NCBI RefSeq assembly: GCF_000577275.2
Contig: NZ_HG916852.1
Location: forward strand, 127,001-191,000
Length of the DNA: 64,000 nucleotides
Reading direction: 5' to 3'
Source: Rhizobium favelukesii
GTDB lineage: Bacteria; Pseudomonadota; Alphaproteobacteria; Rhizobiales; Rhizobiaceae
This document shows, piece after piece, positions 35,138-45,330 of this stretch. The translations under genes and the position numbers were made by a program. The notes under the pieces are model-generated. The model was not told where the DNA came from and searched no databases. It was given only the letters and a program-made list of their open reading frames with translations. The first letter of the stretch is position 1; every line of letters starts with the position of its first letter.

Positions 35138-36415
35138 ATGACCGCGACCACCCTTACAGACCGGAAGAATGCTGCAATTTCCCGCGGCGTCGGAATGACC
35201 ACGCAGATCTATGCCGATCGCGCCGAAAACGCCGAGATCTGGGATAAGGAAGGTCGCCGCTATATCGACTTCGCGGCCGGCATCGCCGTCCTCAATACCG
35301 GCCATCGCCATCCGCGAGTGATCGCTGCCGTGAAGGATCAGCTCGATCACTTCACCCACACCTGCCATCAGGTCGTTCCCTATGAGAGCTACGTGCATCT
35401 GGCGGAGCGGCTGAACGCGCTGACGCCCGGCGATTTCGCCAAGAAGACGATCTTCGTCACAACAGGTGCCGAAGCCGTCGAGAATGCCGTGAAGGTCGCG
35501 CGGGCGGCGACCGGCCGTTCTGCCGTCATCGCCTTCGGGGGCGGCTTTCATGGCCGCACCTTCATGGGCATGGCTCTCACCGGCAAGGTCGTGCCTTACA
35601 AGGTCGGTTTCGGCGCGATGCCGGGCGATGTCTTCCATGTGCCGTTCCCGGTGGAGCTCCATGGCGTAACGCCTGAGCAATCGCTTGCAGCCTTGAAGAA
35701 GCTGTTTGCCGCCGATGTCGATCCGCAACGCGTTGCCGCAATCATCATCGAGCCGGTGCAGGGCGAGGGTGGCTTCTATGCGGCGCCGGTTTCGTTCATG
35801 AAGGCACTGCGCGAACTCTGCGACCAGCACGGCATCCTCCTGATCGCCGATGAGGTCCAGACCGGCTTTGCGCGCACCGGCAAGATGTTCGCGATGGATC
35901 ATCATGAGGTCGCACCCGACCTGATGACCATGGCCAAGAGCCTCGCCGGCGGCTTCCCGCTGGCAGCCGTCACCGGCCGCGCCGACATCATGGATGCGCC
36001 GGGACCGGGCGGCCTTGGCGGCACCTATGGCGGTAATCCGCTTGGTGTCGCCGCTGCTCACGCGGTTCTCGATGTCATCAAGGACGAAGATCTCTGCAAC
36101 CGCGCCAATCAGCTTGGTAGCCGCTTGAAGCAGCGTCTGGAATCGTTGCGCGAGAGGGCGCCTGAGATCGTTGATATCCGTGGCCCGGGCTTCATGAATG
36201 CCGTCGAATTCAACGACAGAACGACGAAGCTGCCGAGCCCCGAATTCGCCAACAAGGTCCGCCTGACCGCGCTTGAGAAGGGCCTGATCCTGCTGACCTG
36301 TGGTGTCCATGGCAACGTCATCCGCTTCCTTGCCCCGATTACCATCCAGGACAGTGTCTTTGGTGAAGCGCTGGACATTCTGGAAGCCTCGATCCTCGAA
36401 GCAAGTGGCAAGTAG
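35138..36415 (+). CDS. gabT: 4-aminobutyrate aminotransferase
   Basis: Class III PLP-dependent aminotransferase, 425 residues, converts GABA and 2-oxoglutarate to succinic semialdehyde and glutamate. The PLP lysine is in LMTMAKSLAGGFPLAAVTG, and VTTGAEAVENAVKVARAATG and the LLIADEVQTGFARTGKMF motif (with the PLP-binding Asp) are intact. Succinic semialdehyde dehydrogenase follows after 35 bases, which is strong context for GABA over other omega-amino acids. ATG at 35138 with GCAGGAG upstream. Probably controlled by the divergent MerR/XRE/cupin protein. Confidence 0.94.
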   Translation: MTATTLTDRKNAAISRGVGMTTQIYADRAENAEIWDKEGRRYIDFAAGIAVLNTGHRHPRVIAAVKDQLDHFTHTCHQVVPYESYVHLAERLNALTPGDFAKKTIFVTTGAEAVENAVKVARAATGRSAVIAFGGGFHGRTFMGMALTGKVVPYKVGFGAMPGDVFHVPFPVELHGVTPEQSLAALKKLFAADVDPQRVAAIIIEPVQGEGGFYAAPVSFMKALRELCDQHGILLIADEVQTGFARTGKMFAMDHHEVAPDLMTMAKSLAGGFPLAAVTGRADIMDAPGPGGLGGTYGGNPLGVAAAHAVLDVIKDEDLCNRANQLGSRLKQRLESLRERAPEIVDIRGPGFMNAVEFNDRTTKLPSPEFANKVRLTALEKGLILLTCGVHGNVIRFLAPITIQDSVFGEALDILEASILEASGK

Positions 36416-36450
36416 GCGCGCCGACCCTCTCTGCCCTGGAGTTACATGAC

Positions 36451-37932
36451 ATGGCATTCACGACTGCACTGACAAAGCACGTACCCTTCTCCTCGCCCTT
36501 CCTGCGCGATGCCGGTTACATCAATGGCACCTGGACAGCCGGTGGCGCCAGCAAGACCTTCGATGTCCTCAATCCTGCGACCGGTGAGGTTCTGGCCTCG
36601 CTGCCCGACATGGGTGCCGCCGAAACGCGGGAAGCGATCGATGCCGCCTATGCCGCGCAGCCGGCCTGGGCCGCGCGCCCTGCCAAGGAACGCGCCGGGA
36701 TCCTGCGCAAATGGTTCGATCTGATGGTCGCCCATGCCGATGAGCTGGCTGCCATCCTCACCGCTGAAATGGGCAAGCCTTTCGCGGAGGCCCGTGGCGA
36801 GATTCTTTACGCCGCCGCCTATGTCGAATGGTACGCGGAGGAAGCCAAGCGCATCTATGGCGAAACGATCCCGGCGCCGTCGAACGACAAGCGCATGATC
36901 GTCATCAAGCAGCCCGTCGGCGTCGTCGGCACGATCACGCCCTGGAATTTTCCGGCAGCGATGATCACCCGCAAGATCGCACCGGCGCTAGCCGTCGGCT
37001 GCGCGGTTGTCTCCAAGCCGGCCGAGCAGACGCCGCTGTCGGCACTGGCACTTGCAGTTCTTGCCGAGCAGGCCGGCATGCCGGCCGGCGTCTTCAACGT
37101 CATCGTCGGCGAGGACGGCCCGGCGATCGGCAAGGAACTCTGCGGCAACGAGAAGGTGCGCAAGATCAGCTTCACCGGATCGACCGAGGTTGGCCGCATT
37201 CTGATGCGCCAGTGCGCCGATCAGATCAAGAAGATCAGCCTCGAGCTCGGCGGCAACGCGCCGTTCATCGTCTTTGACGATGCCGATCTTGATGCGGCGG
37301 TCGAGGGTGCGTTGGCGTCGAAGTATCGCAATGCGGGCCAGACCTGCGTCTGCGCCAACCGCCTCTATGTCCAGTCCGGCGTCTACGACGCCTTTGCCGC
37401 CAAGCTTTCGGCGAAGGTCGAGACGATGGCGGTCGGTGACGGCTTCAAGGCAGGCGTGACGATCGGCCCGCTGATTGATGAGCAGGGGCTGGCGAAGGTC
37501 GAAAGCCATGTGGCGGATGCCGTCTCGAAGGGGGCCAGGATCCTGACGGGCGGAAAGCGCGTCGAAGGTGCCGGCACCTTCTTCACGCCGACCGTGCTCA
37601 CCGGCGTTACCCGCGAGATGAAGGTCGCGCGTGAGGAGACGTTCGGTCCCGTCGCGCCGCTCTTCCGCTTCGATACGGTCGAGGATGTCATCGCCCAGGC
37701 CAACGACACCGAGTTCGGTCTCGCCGCCTATTTCTTCGCCGGTGACCTCAAGAAAGTCTGGCGCGTCGCCGAGGCGCTCGAATACGGGATGGTGGGCATC
37801 AACACTGGTCTGATGTCGACGGAAACGGCGCCTTTCGGTGGCATCAAGCAATCCGGACTTGGCCGCGAGGGCTCGCGTCACGGTGCCGAGGACTATCTCG
37901 AGATGAAATATCTCTGCATGGGCAATGTCTGA
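36451..37932 (+). CDS. gabD: succinate-semialdehyde dehydrogenase (NADP+)
   Basis: Aldehyde dehydrogenase, 493 residues, oxidises succinic semialdehyde to succinate and so completes the GABA shunt. The catalytic Cys is in NAGQTCVCANRLYV, the general-base Glu in SLELGGNAPFIVFDDADL, and the Rossmann-type cofactor site at TITPWNFPAAMITRKIAPAL and FTGSTEVGRIL. The neighbouring Cys in CVC is typical of GabD and can be redox-regulated. It follows gabT by 35 bases and is closed by a terminator, so the pair forms a two-gene operon. Confidence 0.95.
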   Translation: MAFTTALTKHVPFSSPFLRDAGYINGTWTAGGASKTFDVLNPATGEVLASLPDMGAAETREAIDAAYAAQPAWAARPAKERAGILRKWFDLMVAHADELAAILTAEMGKPFAEARGEILYAAAYVEWYAEEAKRIYGETIPAPSNDKRMIVIKQPVGVVGTITPWNFPAAMITRKIAPALAVGCAVVSKPAEQTPLSALALAVLAEQAGMPAGVFNVIVGEDGPAIGKELCGNEKVRKISFTGSTEVGRILMRQCADQIKKISLELGGNAPFIVFDDADLDAAVEGALASKYRNAGQTCVCANRLYVQSGVYDAFAAKLSAKVETMAVGDGFKAGVTIGPLIDEQGLAKVESHVADAVSKGARILTGGKRVEGAGTFFTPTVLTGVTREMKVAREETFGPVAPLFRFDTVEDVIAQANDTEFGLAAYFFAGDLKKVWRVAEALEYGMVGINTGLMSTETAPFGGIKQSGLGREGSRHGAEDYLEMKYLCMGNV

Positions 37933-37967
37933 GCGACATCTGGCTCAGATGCTTTGAGACAATACTC

Positions 37968-38000
37968 AAGGGATCGCCGGCAGCGGCGGTCCCCTTTTCT
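37968..38000 (+). terminator. gabTD terminator
   Basis: AAGGGATCGCCG and CGGCGGTCCCCTT, around a GCAG loop, form a long stem with one bulge, followed by TTCTT. It starts 36 bases after the gabD stop. Confidence 0.7.
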
Positions 38001-38015
38001 TCGGTTGCGTGATGC

Positions 38016-38459
38016 CTAGCTTTGCGATGCTTGCGCTGCGGGCTGCCAATCCGGCAGCGGGAAGACACGGTCATAGGCCCAGTTGACGACCAAGGCGTAG
38101 ACCATGTAGAAAAGCGCGAACGACACGTCCATCATCAGGGCCTGAATGACACTGACACCGAGGTACCAGGCGATCATCGGCAGCAGCGCCAGCAGCAACC
38201 CCACCTCGAACATGACCGCGTGCGCCACGCGGATGCCGACGCTCTTGCGCGTACTGCCGGTCAGACGCTGCATCGAATGATCGAAGCCGAGATTGTAAAT
38301 ATAGTTCCACATCGTCGCCAGCGTCGCGCCGACCACGCCGACCACGCCGATATCGGCAATCGGCATGCCGAAGGCGAGCGCGCCGAGCGGCGTGACGAGC
38401 GCGAGTCCGATGAGTTCGAAGCTGATGGCGTGACGGATACGATCTGCGGCTCTACGCAT
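38016..38459 (-). CDS. PACE-family multidrug efflux transporter-like protein
   Basis: 147-residue inner-membrane protein with four hydrophobic helices arranged as two bacterial transmembrane pair (BTP) units, the architecture of the PACE family that includes the chlorhexidine exporter AceI. Seen: RIRHAISFELIGLALVTPL at the N-terminus with the conserved Glu in helix 1 (FE), and the ATMWNYIYNLGFDHSM segment between the repeats, with the second repeat beginning RVAHAVMFEVGLLL. It converges on gabD. Substrate not predictable; biocides or polyamines are possible. Confidence 0.9.
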   Translation of the reverse strand: MRRAADRIRHAISFELIGLALVTPLGALAFGMPIADIGVVGVVGATLATMWNYIYNLGFDHSMQRLTGSTRKSVGIRVAHAVMFEVGLLLALLPMIAWYLGVSVIQALMMDVSFALFYMVYALVVNWAYDRVFPLPDWQPAAQASQS

Positions 38460-38574
38460 ATTTACCCCCGGCGGGAATGTTCGGGTCGTCCCGAGGTGAT
38501 GCCCGTAGAGGGGAGGTCGTCCTCACCGCCCTTTAATAGGTATTCCGGCCGCCGAAAACAAGGGCGGAGCTTGC

Positions 38575-38784
38575 TCAGTAGTGCGGCGGCTGCGTAATTG
38601 CTGGGGCTTCCAACGATTGCTCCTCGAGCGACAGGAAGCGTTCCGTCAACCGGTCAAGCTTGGCGCGCGTCTGTTCCATGACCTTCCATTGCTCGGCCAG
38701 CTGCTCGGACAATTCCTCGATCGTCTTTGCCTGATGGGCGACGATTTCCTCGAGTTTCGTCATGCGGCTCGTCTCTTCGGACAT
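38575..38784 (-). CDS. slyX: SlyX family protein
   Basis: 69-residue coiled-coil protein of the SlyX family. The heptad-rich stretch KLEEIVAHQAKTIEELSEQ and the C-terminal PPHY ending are characteristic. The ATG at 38784 is preceded by a perfect AAGGAGG; a longer frame from 38856 is not supported. SlyX has no established function, though it lies next to slyD in E. coli. Here it is isolated between the PACE gene and the divergent uxaC operon. Confidence 0.9.
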   Translation of the reverse strand: MSEETSRMTKLEEIVAHQAKTIEELSEQLAEQWKVMEQTRAKLDRLTERFLSLEEQSLEAPAITQPPHY

Positions 38785-38885
38785 GGAACCTCCTTGCCGC
38801 AACCGGCCAATGTCATCTGCACCTGAAAAGCGGAAATAGTCCGTGCGGTCAATCATTTCGAGAGGGAAGTGCGATTTTCAGAAGT

Positions 38886-38899
38886 GAACCGTTTAGTTA
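38886..38899. promoter_or_regulatory. candidate shared operator, uxaC site
   Basis: GAACCGTTTAGTTA matches the consensus TAACYRWTTRGTTA at 13 of 14 positions (first base G for T). The TTTAGTTACTAAA overlapping its right half is itself a perfect 13-bp palindrome. It lies 64-77 bases upstream of the uxaC start. Confidence 0.55.
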
Positions 38900-38963
38900 C
38901 TAAAAGCCCTTGCCGCGTTCCAAGTTGTGGGGTAGGCCGGTAACCCTTCAGGGAGGAATTCTC

Positions 38964-40379
38964 ATGGATGTTGGAAACGGCTTTCTTCATCCGGACCGGC
39001 TCTTTCCGGCCGATCCGACAACACGCACGATCGCGCGGGACCTTTACGAGACCGTCCGGACGCTGCCGATCGTAAGCCCGCACGGCCATACAGAACCCTC
39101 GTGGTTTGCCGACGACAAGCCTTTCGACGATGCATCCTCGCTCCTCGTCATTCCGGATCACTATCTCTTCCGCATGCTGCATAGTGTTGGCGTCAAGCTC
39201 GACGATCTCGGCGTACCGCGCCTCGACGGTAAGCCGGTCGCCAAGGGCCGTGACATCTGGCGCGCTTTCGCTGCGCAGTACCATCTCTTCCGCTGCACGC
39301 CCTCCAGCCTGTGGGTCGATCACGCGATGTCGGCCGTGCTTGGTTGCGAGGAACCGCTGACGCCTGACAATGCCGATGCGCTCTACGACCACATCAACGC
39401 GCAGCTGGCGCTTCCGGAGTTCCGTCCGCGCGCCCTGCATAAACGTTTCGGCATCGAGACGATCGCCACGACCGAAGGCGCACTTGACCCACTGGTTCAC
39501 CACCAGAAAATGGCGGAAGACGGCTGGATCGGCCGCGTCCGCACCACGTACCGCCCGGATGGCGTCACCGACCCGGATGCCGTCGGCTTCCGCGAAAACC
39601 TGGTGCGGCTTGGCGAACTGACCGATTGCGACGTGACGAAGTGGGACGGGCTGATCGAGGCTCACCGCAAACGCCGTGCCTATTTCCGCCAGTACGGCGC
39701 AACCGCCACAGACCACGGCGTTCCGGCGGCGTTTACCGCCGACCTGCCACTGGCCGATAAGCAGCGGCTGCTCGACAAGGCGCACAAGGGCACGCTGAGC
39801 ACTGAGGATGCGGAGCTCTTCCGTGGCCAGATGCTGACCGAAATGGCCGGGCTTTCGGCCGAAGACGGCATGACGATGCAGATCCATGCCGGCTCGCGTC
39901 GTAATACCGACCGCGAGCTGTTCCAGACCCGCGGCCCGAACATGGGCGCCGATATCCCGATGCCGACGGATTGGGTCGGCGGGCTCGCTGCGATGCTTGC
40001 AAAGTATGGTCACGCCCCTAGCCTGCGCGTGCTCCTGTTCACGCTCGACGAGACGACCTATGCCCGCGAGCTGGCGCCGATGGCGGGCCATTGGCCGTGC
40101 CTGATGATCGGTCCGCCCTGGTGGTTCCACGACAGCCCGAACGGCATCCGCCGCTATCTCGACCAGGTGGTCGAGACGGCCGGTTTTGCCAATCTGGCCG
40201 GCTTCAACGACGACACACGCGCGCTTCTGTCGATCCCGGCACGCCACGATGTCTGGCGCCGCGAGGTCTGCCGCTTCCTGGCCCAGTTCGTGACGGAACA
40301 CCGGATGTCCCGAAAGGAAGCAGAAATCGTCGCCGGCGAACTCTCCTATGGAAACGCGAAGAAGGCATACAAGCTGTGA
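38964..40379 (+). CDS. uxaC: glucuronate/galacturonate isomerase UxaC
   Basis: UxaC, 471 residues, interconverts D-glucuronate and D-fructuronate (and D-galacturonate and D-tagaturonate), first step of cytoplasmic hexuronate breakdown. It is an amidohydrolase-like barrel; the metal-binding HGH in IVSPHGHTEPSWFAD and the segments HYLFRMLHSVG and IETIATTEGALDPLVHH are typical. The ATG at 38964 follows GGGAGGAA. The stop overlaps the next start (GTGA), so fructuronate reductase is coupled to it. A candidate shared operator lies upstream. Confidence 0.95.
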   Translation: MDVGNGFLHPDRLFPADPTTRTIARDLYETVRTLPIVSPHGHTEPSWFADDKPFDDASSLLVIPDHYLFRMLHSVGVKLDDLGVPRLDGKPVAKGRDIWRAFAAQYHLFRCTPSSLWVDHAMSAVLGCEEPLTPDNADALYDHINAQLALPEFRPRALHKRFGIETIATTEGALDPLVHHQKMAEDGWIGRVRTTYRPDGVTDPDAVGFRENLVRLGELTDCDVTKWDGLIEAHRKRRAYFRQYGATATDHGVPAAFTADLPLADKQRLLDKAHKGTLSTEDAELFRGQMLTEMAGLSAEDGMTMQIHAGSRRNTDRELFQTRGPNMGADIPMPTDWVGGLAAMLAKYGHAPSLRVLLFTLDETTYARELAPMAGHWPCLMIGPPWWFHDSPNGIRRYLDQVVETAGFANLAGFNDDTRALLSIPARHDVWRREVCRFLAQFVTEHRMSRKEAEIVAGELSYGNAKKAYKL

Positions 40380-41830
40380 CCGAACGACTGACGAGCCTTT
40401 CCGGCCTCGCGCCGACAGCCAAGCTTCCCCACTATGATCGCGATGCGTTGAAGCCGGGCATCCTGCATCTCGGTCCCGGCGCATTCTTTCGCGCGCACTT
40501 CGCCCCCTTCACCGATGGCGCGATTGCGGCGGCCGGCGGCGACTGGGGCATTGAGGTGGCGAGCCTGCGCACAGCCGACGTTGCCGATCACCTGAACGAG
40601 CAGAGCGGGCTCTACACCATGCTCGTGCGCGATACCGCGGGCACGACGGCGCACGTCATCGCCCCGATCCTGCGCGCCCATGTCGCGACCCGCAATCCTG
40701 GCGATCTGCTCGCCAAGCTTGAGGATCCCGCCATCCGCATCGTCAGCTTGACGGTCACCGAGAAAGCCTACGGCTTCGATTCCGCCACCGGTGGGTTGGA
40801 CCTGAAGCATCCCGACATTGCCGCCGACCTCGCCGACCGCCATGCGCCGCGCGGAGTCGTCGGCTATCTGGTCGAAGGTCTTTCTCGCCGCCGCGCCAAG
40901 GGCATCCCACCCTTCACGCCGCTTAGCTGCGATAACCTACCAAGCAATGGCGCCGTTTTGAAGCGGCTGGTGCTCGACTTCGCCGAACGAGTCGATCCGG
41001 ACCTTCGGCAGTGGATCGAGGACAACGTTCCCTTCCCGTCGACTATGGTCGATCGCATCACGCCGGCAAGCACGGATGCCACCTATCGCGATGCCGAAAG
41101 GCTGACGGGCAGGCGGGATATGGCAGCGATCGAGACCGAACCTTTCACCCAATGGGTGATCGAGGACCACTTTGCCAATGGCCGCCCGGATTGGGAGCAG
41201 GCCGGCGCTCTGATGGTCGAAGACGTCTCCGCTTATGAAAAGATGAAGCTGCGCATGTTGAACGGCGCGCATTCGCTGCTCGCTTATCTCGGCTATATCG
41301 GCGGCTATGAATTTATCCGCGACGTCATGGATGATGTCGGCCTGGCAGCCCTTGCGCGCCGTCACATGAACGCCGCTGCCGCAACCTTGGATCCGGTGCC
41401 TGGCATCGCTCTTGAGGCCTATGCTGACGAGCTGATTGCACGCTTTGCAAACAAGGCGATCGCCCACCGCACCTACCAGATTGCCATGGACGGCACACAA
41501 AAGTTGCCCCAGCGCCTTCTCGAACCCGCCTCCGAAGCTGTGGCTGACGGCGGCAAGGCAGAGACCTATGCGATCGCGGTGGCCGCCTGGATGCGCTACG
41601 CACTTGGCGCTGACCGGAACGGTGAAAGCTACGAACTGCGCGACCCGCGCGCCGCCGAGATAGCAGCGCTGCTGGCCGACGTGCCGCGCAATGGGGGCGC
41701 TGTATCGAAAGCTCTGTTCGGGCTGCCGGGCCTTTTCCCGGCTGCGCTGACCGACAACCTCGGCTGGACGGAGGATGTGGCGAACAAGCTGGAGATCTTG
41801 ATCCAGGACAACAGGTTGCCGTTGTTTTGA
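40376..41830 (+). CDS. uxuB: fructuronate reductase (mannitol dehydrogenase family)
   Basis: 484-residue NAD-dependent polyol/aldonate dehydrogenase, most likely reducing D-fructuronate to D-mannonate. The family motifs are GPGAFFRAHFAPF at the N-terminus for NAD binding and KLRMLNGAHSLLAYLGYIGG with the catalytic Lys/Asn/His set. It starts with GTG overlapping the uxaC stop and is therefore coupled to it. Tagaturonate reductase and mannitol dehydrogenase are close relatives, but adjacency to uxaC favours UxuB. Mannonate dehydratase (uxuA), the next step, is not in this window. Confidence 0.9.
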   Translation: MTERLTSLSGLAPTAKLPHYDRDALKPGILHLGPGAFFRAHFAPFTDGAIAAAGGDWGIEVASLRTADVADHLNEQSGLYTMLVRDTAGTTAHVIAPILRAHVATRNPGDLLAKLEDPAIRIVSLTVTEKAYGFDSATGGLDLKHPDIAADLADRHAPRGVVGYLVEGLSRRRAKGIPPFTPLSCDNLPSNGAVLKRLVLDFAERVDPDLRQWIEDNVPFPSTMVDRITPASTDATYRDAERLTGRRDMAAIETEPFTQWVIEDHFANGRPDWEQAGALMVEDVSAYEKMKLRMLNGAHSLLAYLGYIGGYEFIRDVMDDVGLAALARRHMNAAAATLDPVPGIALEAYADELIARFANKAIAHRTYQIAMDGTQKLPQRLLEPASEAVADGGKAETYAIAVAAWMRYALGADRNGESYELRDPRAAEIAALLADVPRNGGAVSKALFGLPGLFPAALTDNLGWTEDVANKLEILIQDNRLPLF

Positions 41831-41856
41831 TGGCGCACGTCATCCCTTCGCAGCAG

Positions 41857-41887
41857 AAGACTCCCCACCGCACAAAAAGAGTCTTTT
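41857..41887 (+). terminator. uxuB terminator-like hairpin
   Basis: AAGACTC (41857-41863) and GAGTCTT (41879-41885) form a seven-pair stem with a 15-base loop and end in TTTT. It is the only dyad between uxuB and the minus-strand dehydrogenase remnant. Confidence 0.5.
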
Positions 41888-41966
41888 CGCCTCGCAGACG
41901 TGCGTCGGCTGGATTCTTGTGACAAGCACAGCAATTCGAGTCTCAGGCCGTCCTTCTATTGCCTTG

Positions 41967-43622
41967 TCACGCCTTTGCGCGGGCCATCTCAGGATCGTAG
42001 AGGGGCTCGAGCGATGCCCGGTAGGGCACGCGCTCGCGCGCCACGTCAAGTTCGTAGCGGCCGGACAGCACGAAGTCTTCGGTCACGCCTTCCGGATTGC
42101 GGACATAGCCGTAGCCGATCGGCTTGCCGATCGTGTAACCGAAGCCGCCGCTGGATAGCCAGCCGACACGCTTGCCGTCGCGATAGATGGTCTCGCGGCC
42201 GAGCAGAACGACATCTGTGTCCTCTGGTACGAAGCATGCAAACATCTTCTTGACGCCCGAAGCCAACTGCCGCTCGATCGCCTCGCGGCCGCGAAACGAT
42301 GTGGTCTTTCTGGTCTTCACCGCCCAGCCAAGCCCGGCCTCGATGGGCGTATGATCCGGCCCGATATCGGAGCCCCAGGCGCGATAGCCCTTCTCTAGGC
42401 GGCAGCTTTCGATGGCGCGGTAGCCGGCATTCATGAGCTGCAACGGACCGCCCGCCGCCATCAGCGCGTCATAGACGGTTGTTGCGTATTCGACCGGCAC
42501 ATGCAGTTCGTAGCCGAGCTCGCCGACATAGGTGATGCGCAGCGCCCGTACCGGGCAGCCGGCGATGCCGATGGTCTTGACGCGGCCGAAGGGGAAGGCA
42601 GTGTTGGAAACGTCGTTGCTTGTGACCGTCTCCAGCACTGCGCGAGCGTTTGGTCCCATCAGCGACAACACCGAATAGGCGGAGGTGACGTCAACGAGTT
42701 CGGCATGCATTCCATCTGGAATATTGCGTGCGATCCAATCGAAGTCATGCGTCGCGAAACCGGTGCCGGTGACGATGTAGTATTCGTCGTCGGCCATGCG
42801 GGCGCAGGTGAGGTCGCACTCAATGCCGCCCTTGTCGTTCAGCATCTGCGTATAGATCAGCGAGCCGACCGGTTTTGTCACATCGTTGGAGGCGATCCAC
42901 GACAGAGCCGCCTCGGCATCGCGTCCCTTCAGCACGAATTTGGCAAACGATGTCTGGTCGAAGATGACGGCCGCCTCGCGCACTGCCTTGTGCTCGCGGC
43001 CAACGGCATCGAACCAGTTCTGGCGGCTATAGGTGTAGATATCCTTCGGCTCCTCGTTGGCGAAGAGATCGGCAAACCAGTTGGGCCGCTCCCATCCAAG
43101 CTTTTCACCGAAGCAAGCACCTTGCGCCTTCAGCCGGTCGTAGAGCGGCGATTTACGGCAGGGCCGGCCACTTGAATACTCTTCGAGGGGGAAAGCCAAT
43201 GTGTAGTGCTTGCCGTAAGCTTCCAGCGTGCGGGTGCGCACCCAATCGGTATCGAAATGCGGGCGGCCGAAGCGGCGAATATCGACCGGCCAGAGATCGT
43301 AGGGCGGTTCGCCGTTAGCGACCCATTCGGCGAGGGCCATGCCGGCGCCACCGCCGGACGCGATGCCGAAGGCATTGAAGCCGGCGCCGACGAAGAAGTT
43401 CTTCAACTCCGGTGCTTCGCCGAGAATGAAGTTGCCGTCAGGCGTGAAGCTTTCCGGGCCGTTCAGCAGCTGTTTCACGCCGACGTTTTCGAGCGCCGGG
43501 ACACGTCCGAGAGCCTGTTCCATGATCTGCTCGAAATGCTCGAAATTGCTATCGAGCAGTGTGTAGTGGAAGCCCTCGGGAATCCCGGCTTTCGCCCACG
43601 GTATCGGGTTGGGTTCGTAACC
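41967..43622 (-). pseudogene. FAD-dependent dimethylglycine/sarcosine dehydrogenase-like protein, N-terminus deleted
   Basis: C-terminal two thirds of a GcvT-type dehydrogenase (intact relatives are about 815 residues). What remains is the end of the FAD-oxidoreductase domain with PESFTPDGNFILGEAPEL and NAFGIASGGGAGMALAEW, then the linker and the GcvT domain with SPLYDRLKAQGACFGEKLGW and LMGPNARAVLETV, through to a normal C-terminus. The FAD-binding start of about 280 residues is missing: codons GYEPNPIPWAKAGIPEGFHY now join directly to the choline-kinase fragment. An ATG at 43523 could start a 518-residue product, but without the GxGxxG FAD site it should be inactive. Confidence 0.85.
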
Positions 43623-44161
43623 TCCAGCATGTCGTTATGACCGAAGGCGATCTCGAACGGACCGCCAGCCGCTTCCAGCCGTTCGGCCTTTGCCAGCAGG
43701 TCCGGGAAAAGTTGACGATAGGGGCTGTTGGCTGCTTCCAGATTGGCGATGTAATCGCGAATGACATGAAAGACCCAGAAGATCGCCGCCGCGCCGCGAA
43801 ATTCACGGGCGATATCGTGGTGGCAGGCGCGCACCAGCGGTATGACACGCTCCAACATCTCTGAGCGTCGCAGGTCGTCAGGCAAAAGCGCCTTCGACTC
43901 GATGTAGTCGAGAACAAGCACGCCCGGCGCATGATGGATAACAGCCGGCGAAAGCCCCGCTGCATGTGCGGCCTGGCTGGCGGCAAGCTCGTTCTGGCGG
44001 CTGATATGGTGAACGGGGATATCTTCCCCCAGCCGGACCACGCGACGCACCGCACGATCCCGCACGAGATAGTTCCGGTTGGTGATGCCGCCGGCGATCG
44101 GCACAATTTCAATCGGACCCTGCCAGATGCCGAGCGCATGAATCCGATCTTCAGGCGTCAC
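43475..44161 (-). pseudogene. choline kinase/APH-family phosphotransferase, C-terminus deleted (chimeric frame)
   Basis: The first about 178 residues are a choline/ethanolamine-kinase-like phosphotransferase: IAGGITNRNYLVRDRAVRRVV is the nucleotide-binding loop, and the fragment ends inside the catalytic loop at IAFGHNDML. From there the frame runs into the dehydrogenase gene out of phase for about 50 codons until 43475. The catalytic Asp and the metal-binding IDWDYAG-type segment that should follow HND are lost, so no activity is expected. A deletion of roughly 1.2 kb joining this gene to the middle of its downstream neighbour explains both remnants. Confidence 0.85.
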
Positions 44162-44226
44162 GCTTTTCCCTTTCGTGGCCTATCCTATTGAAATCATGGC
44201 CAGAGCGGGATCGGCTGTCAAGCGCG

Positions 44227-45306
<1,080 letters not shown>

Positions 45307-45330
45307 GATCTCAGGATCCTCCCTGGTCCG

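Noticed and set aside
38853..40484. A 543-codon minus-strand frame opposite uxaC
   Set aside because: Antisense shadow; uxaC on the plus strand carries all family motifs and the GGGAGGAA ribosome site.
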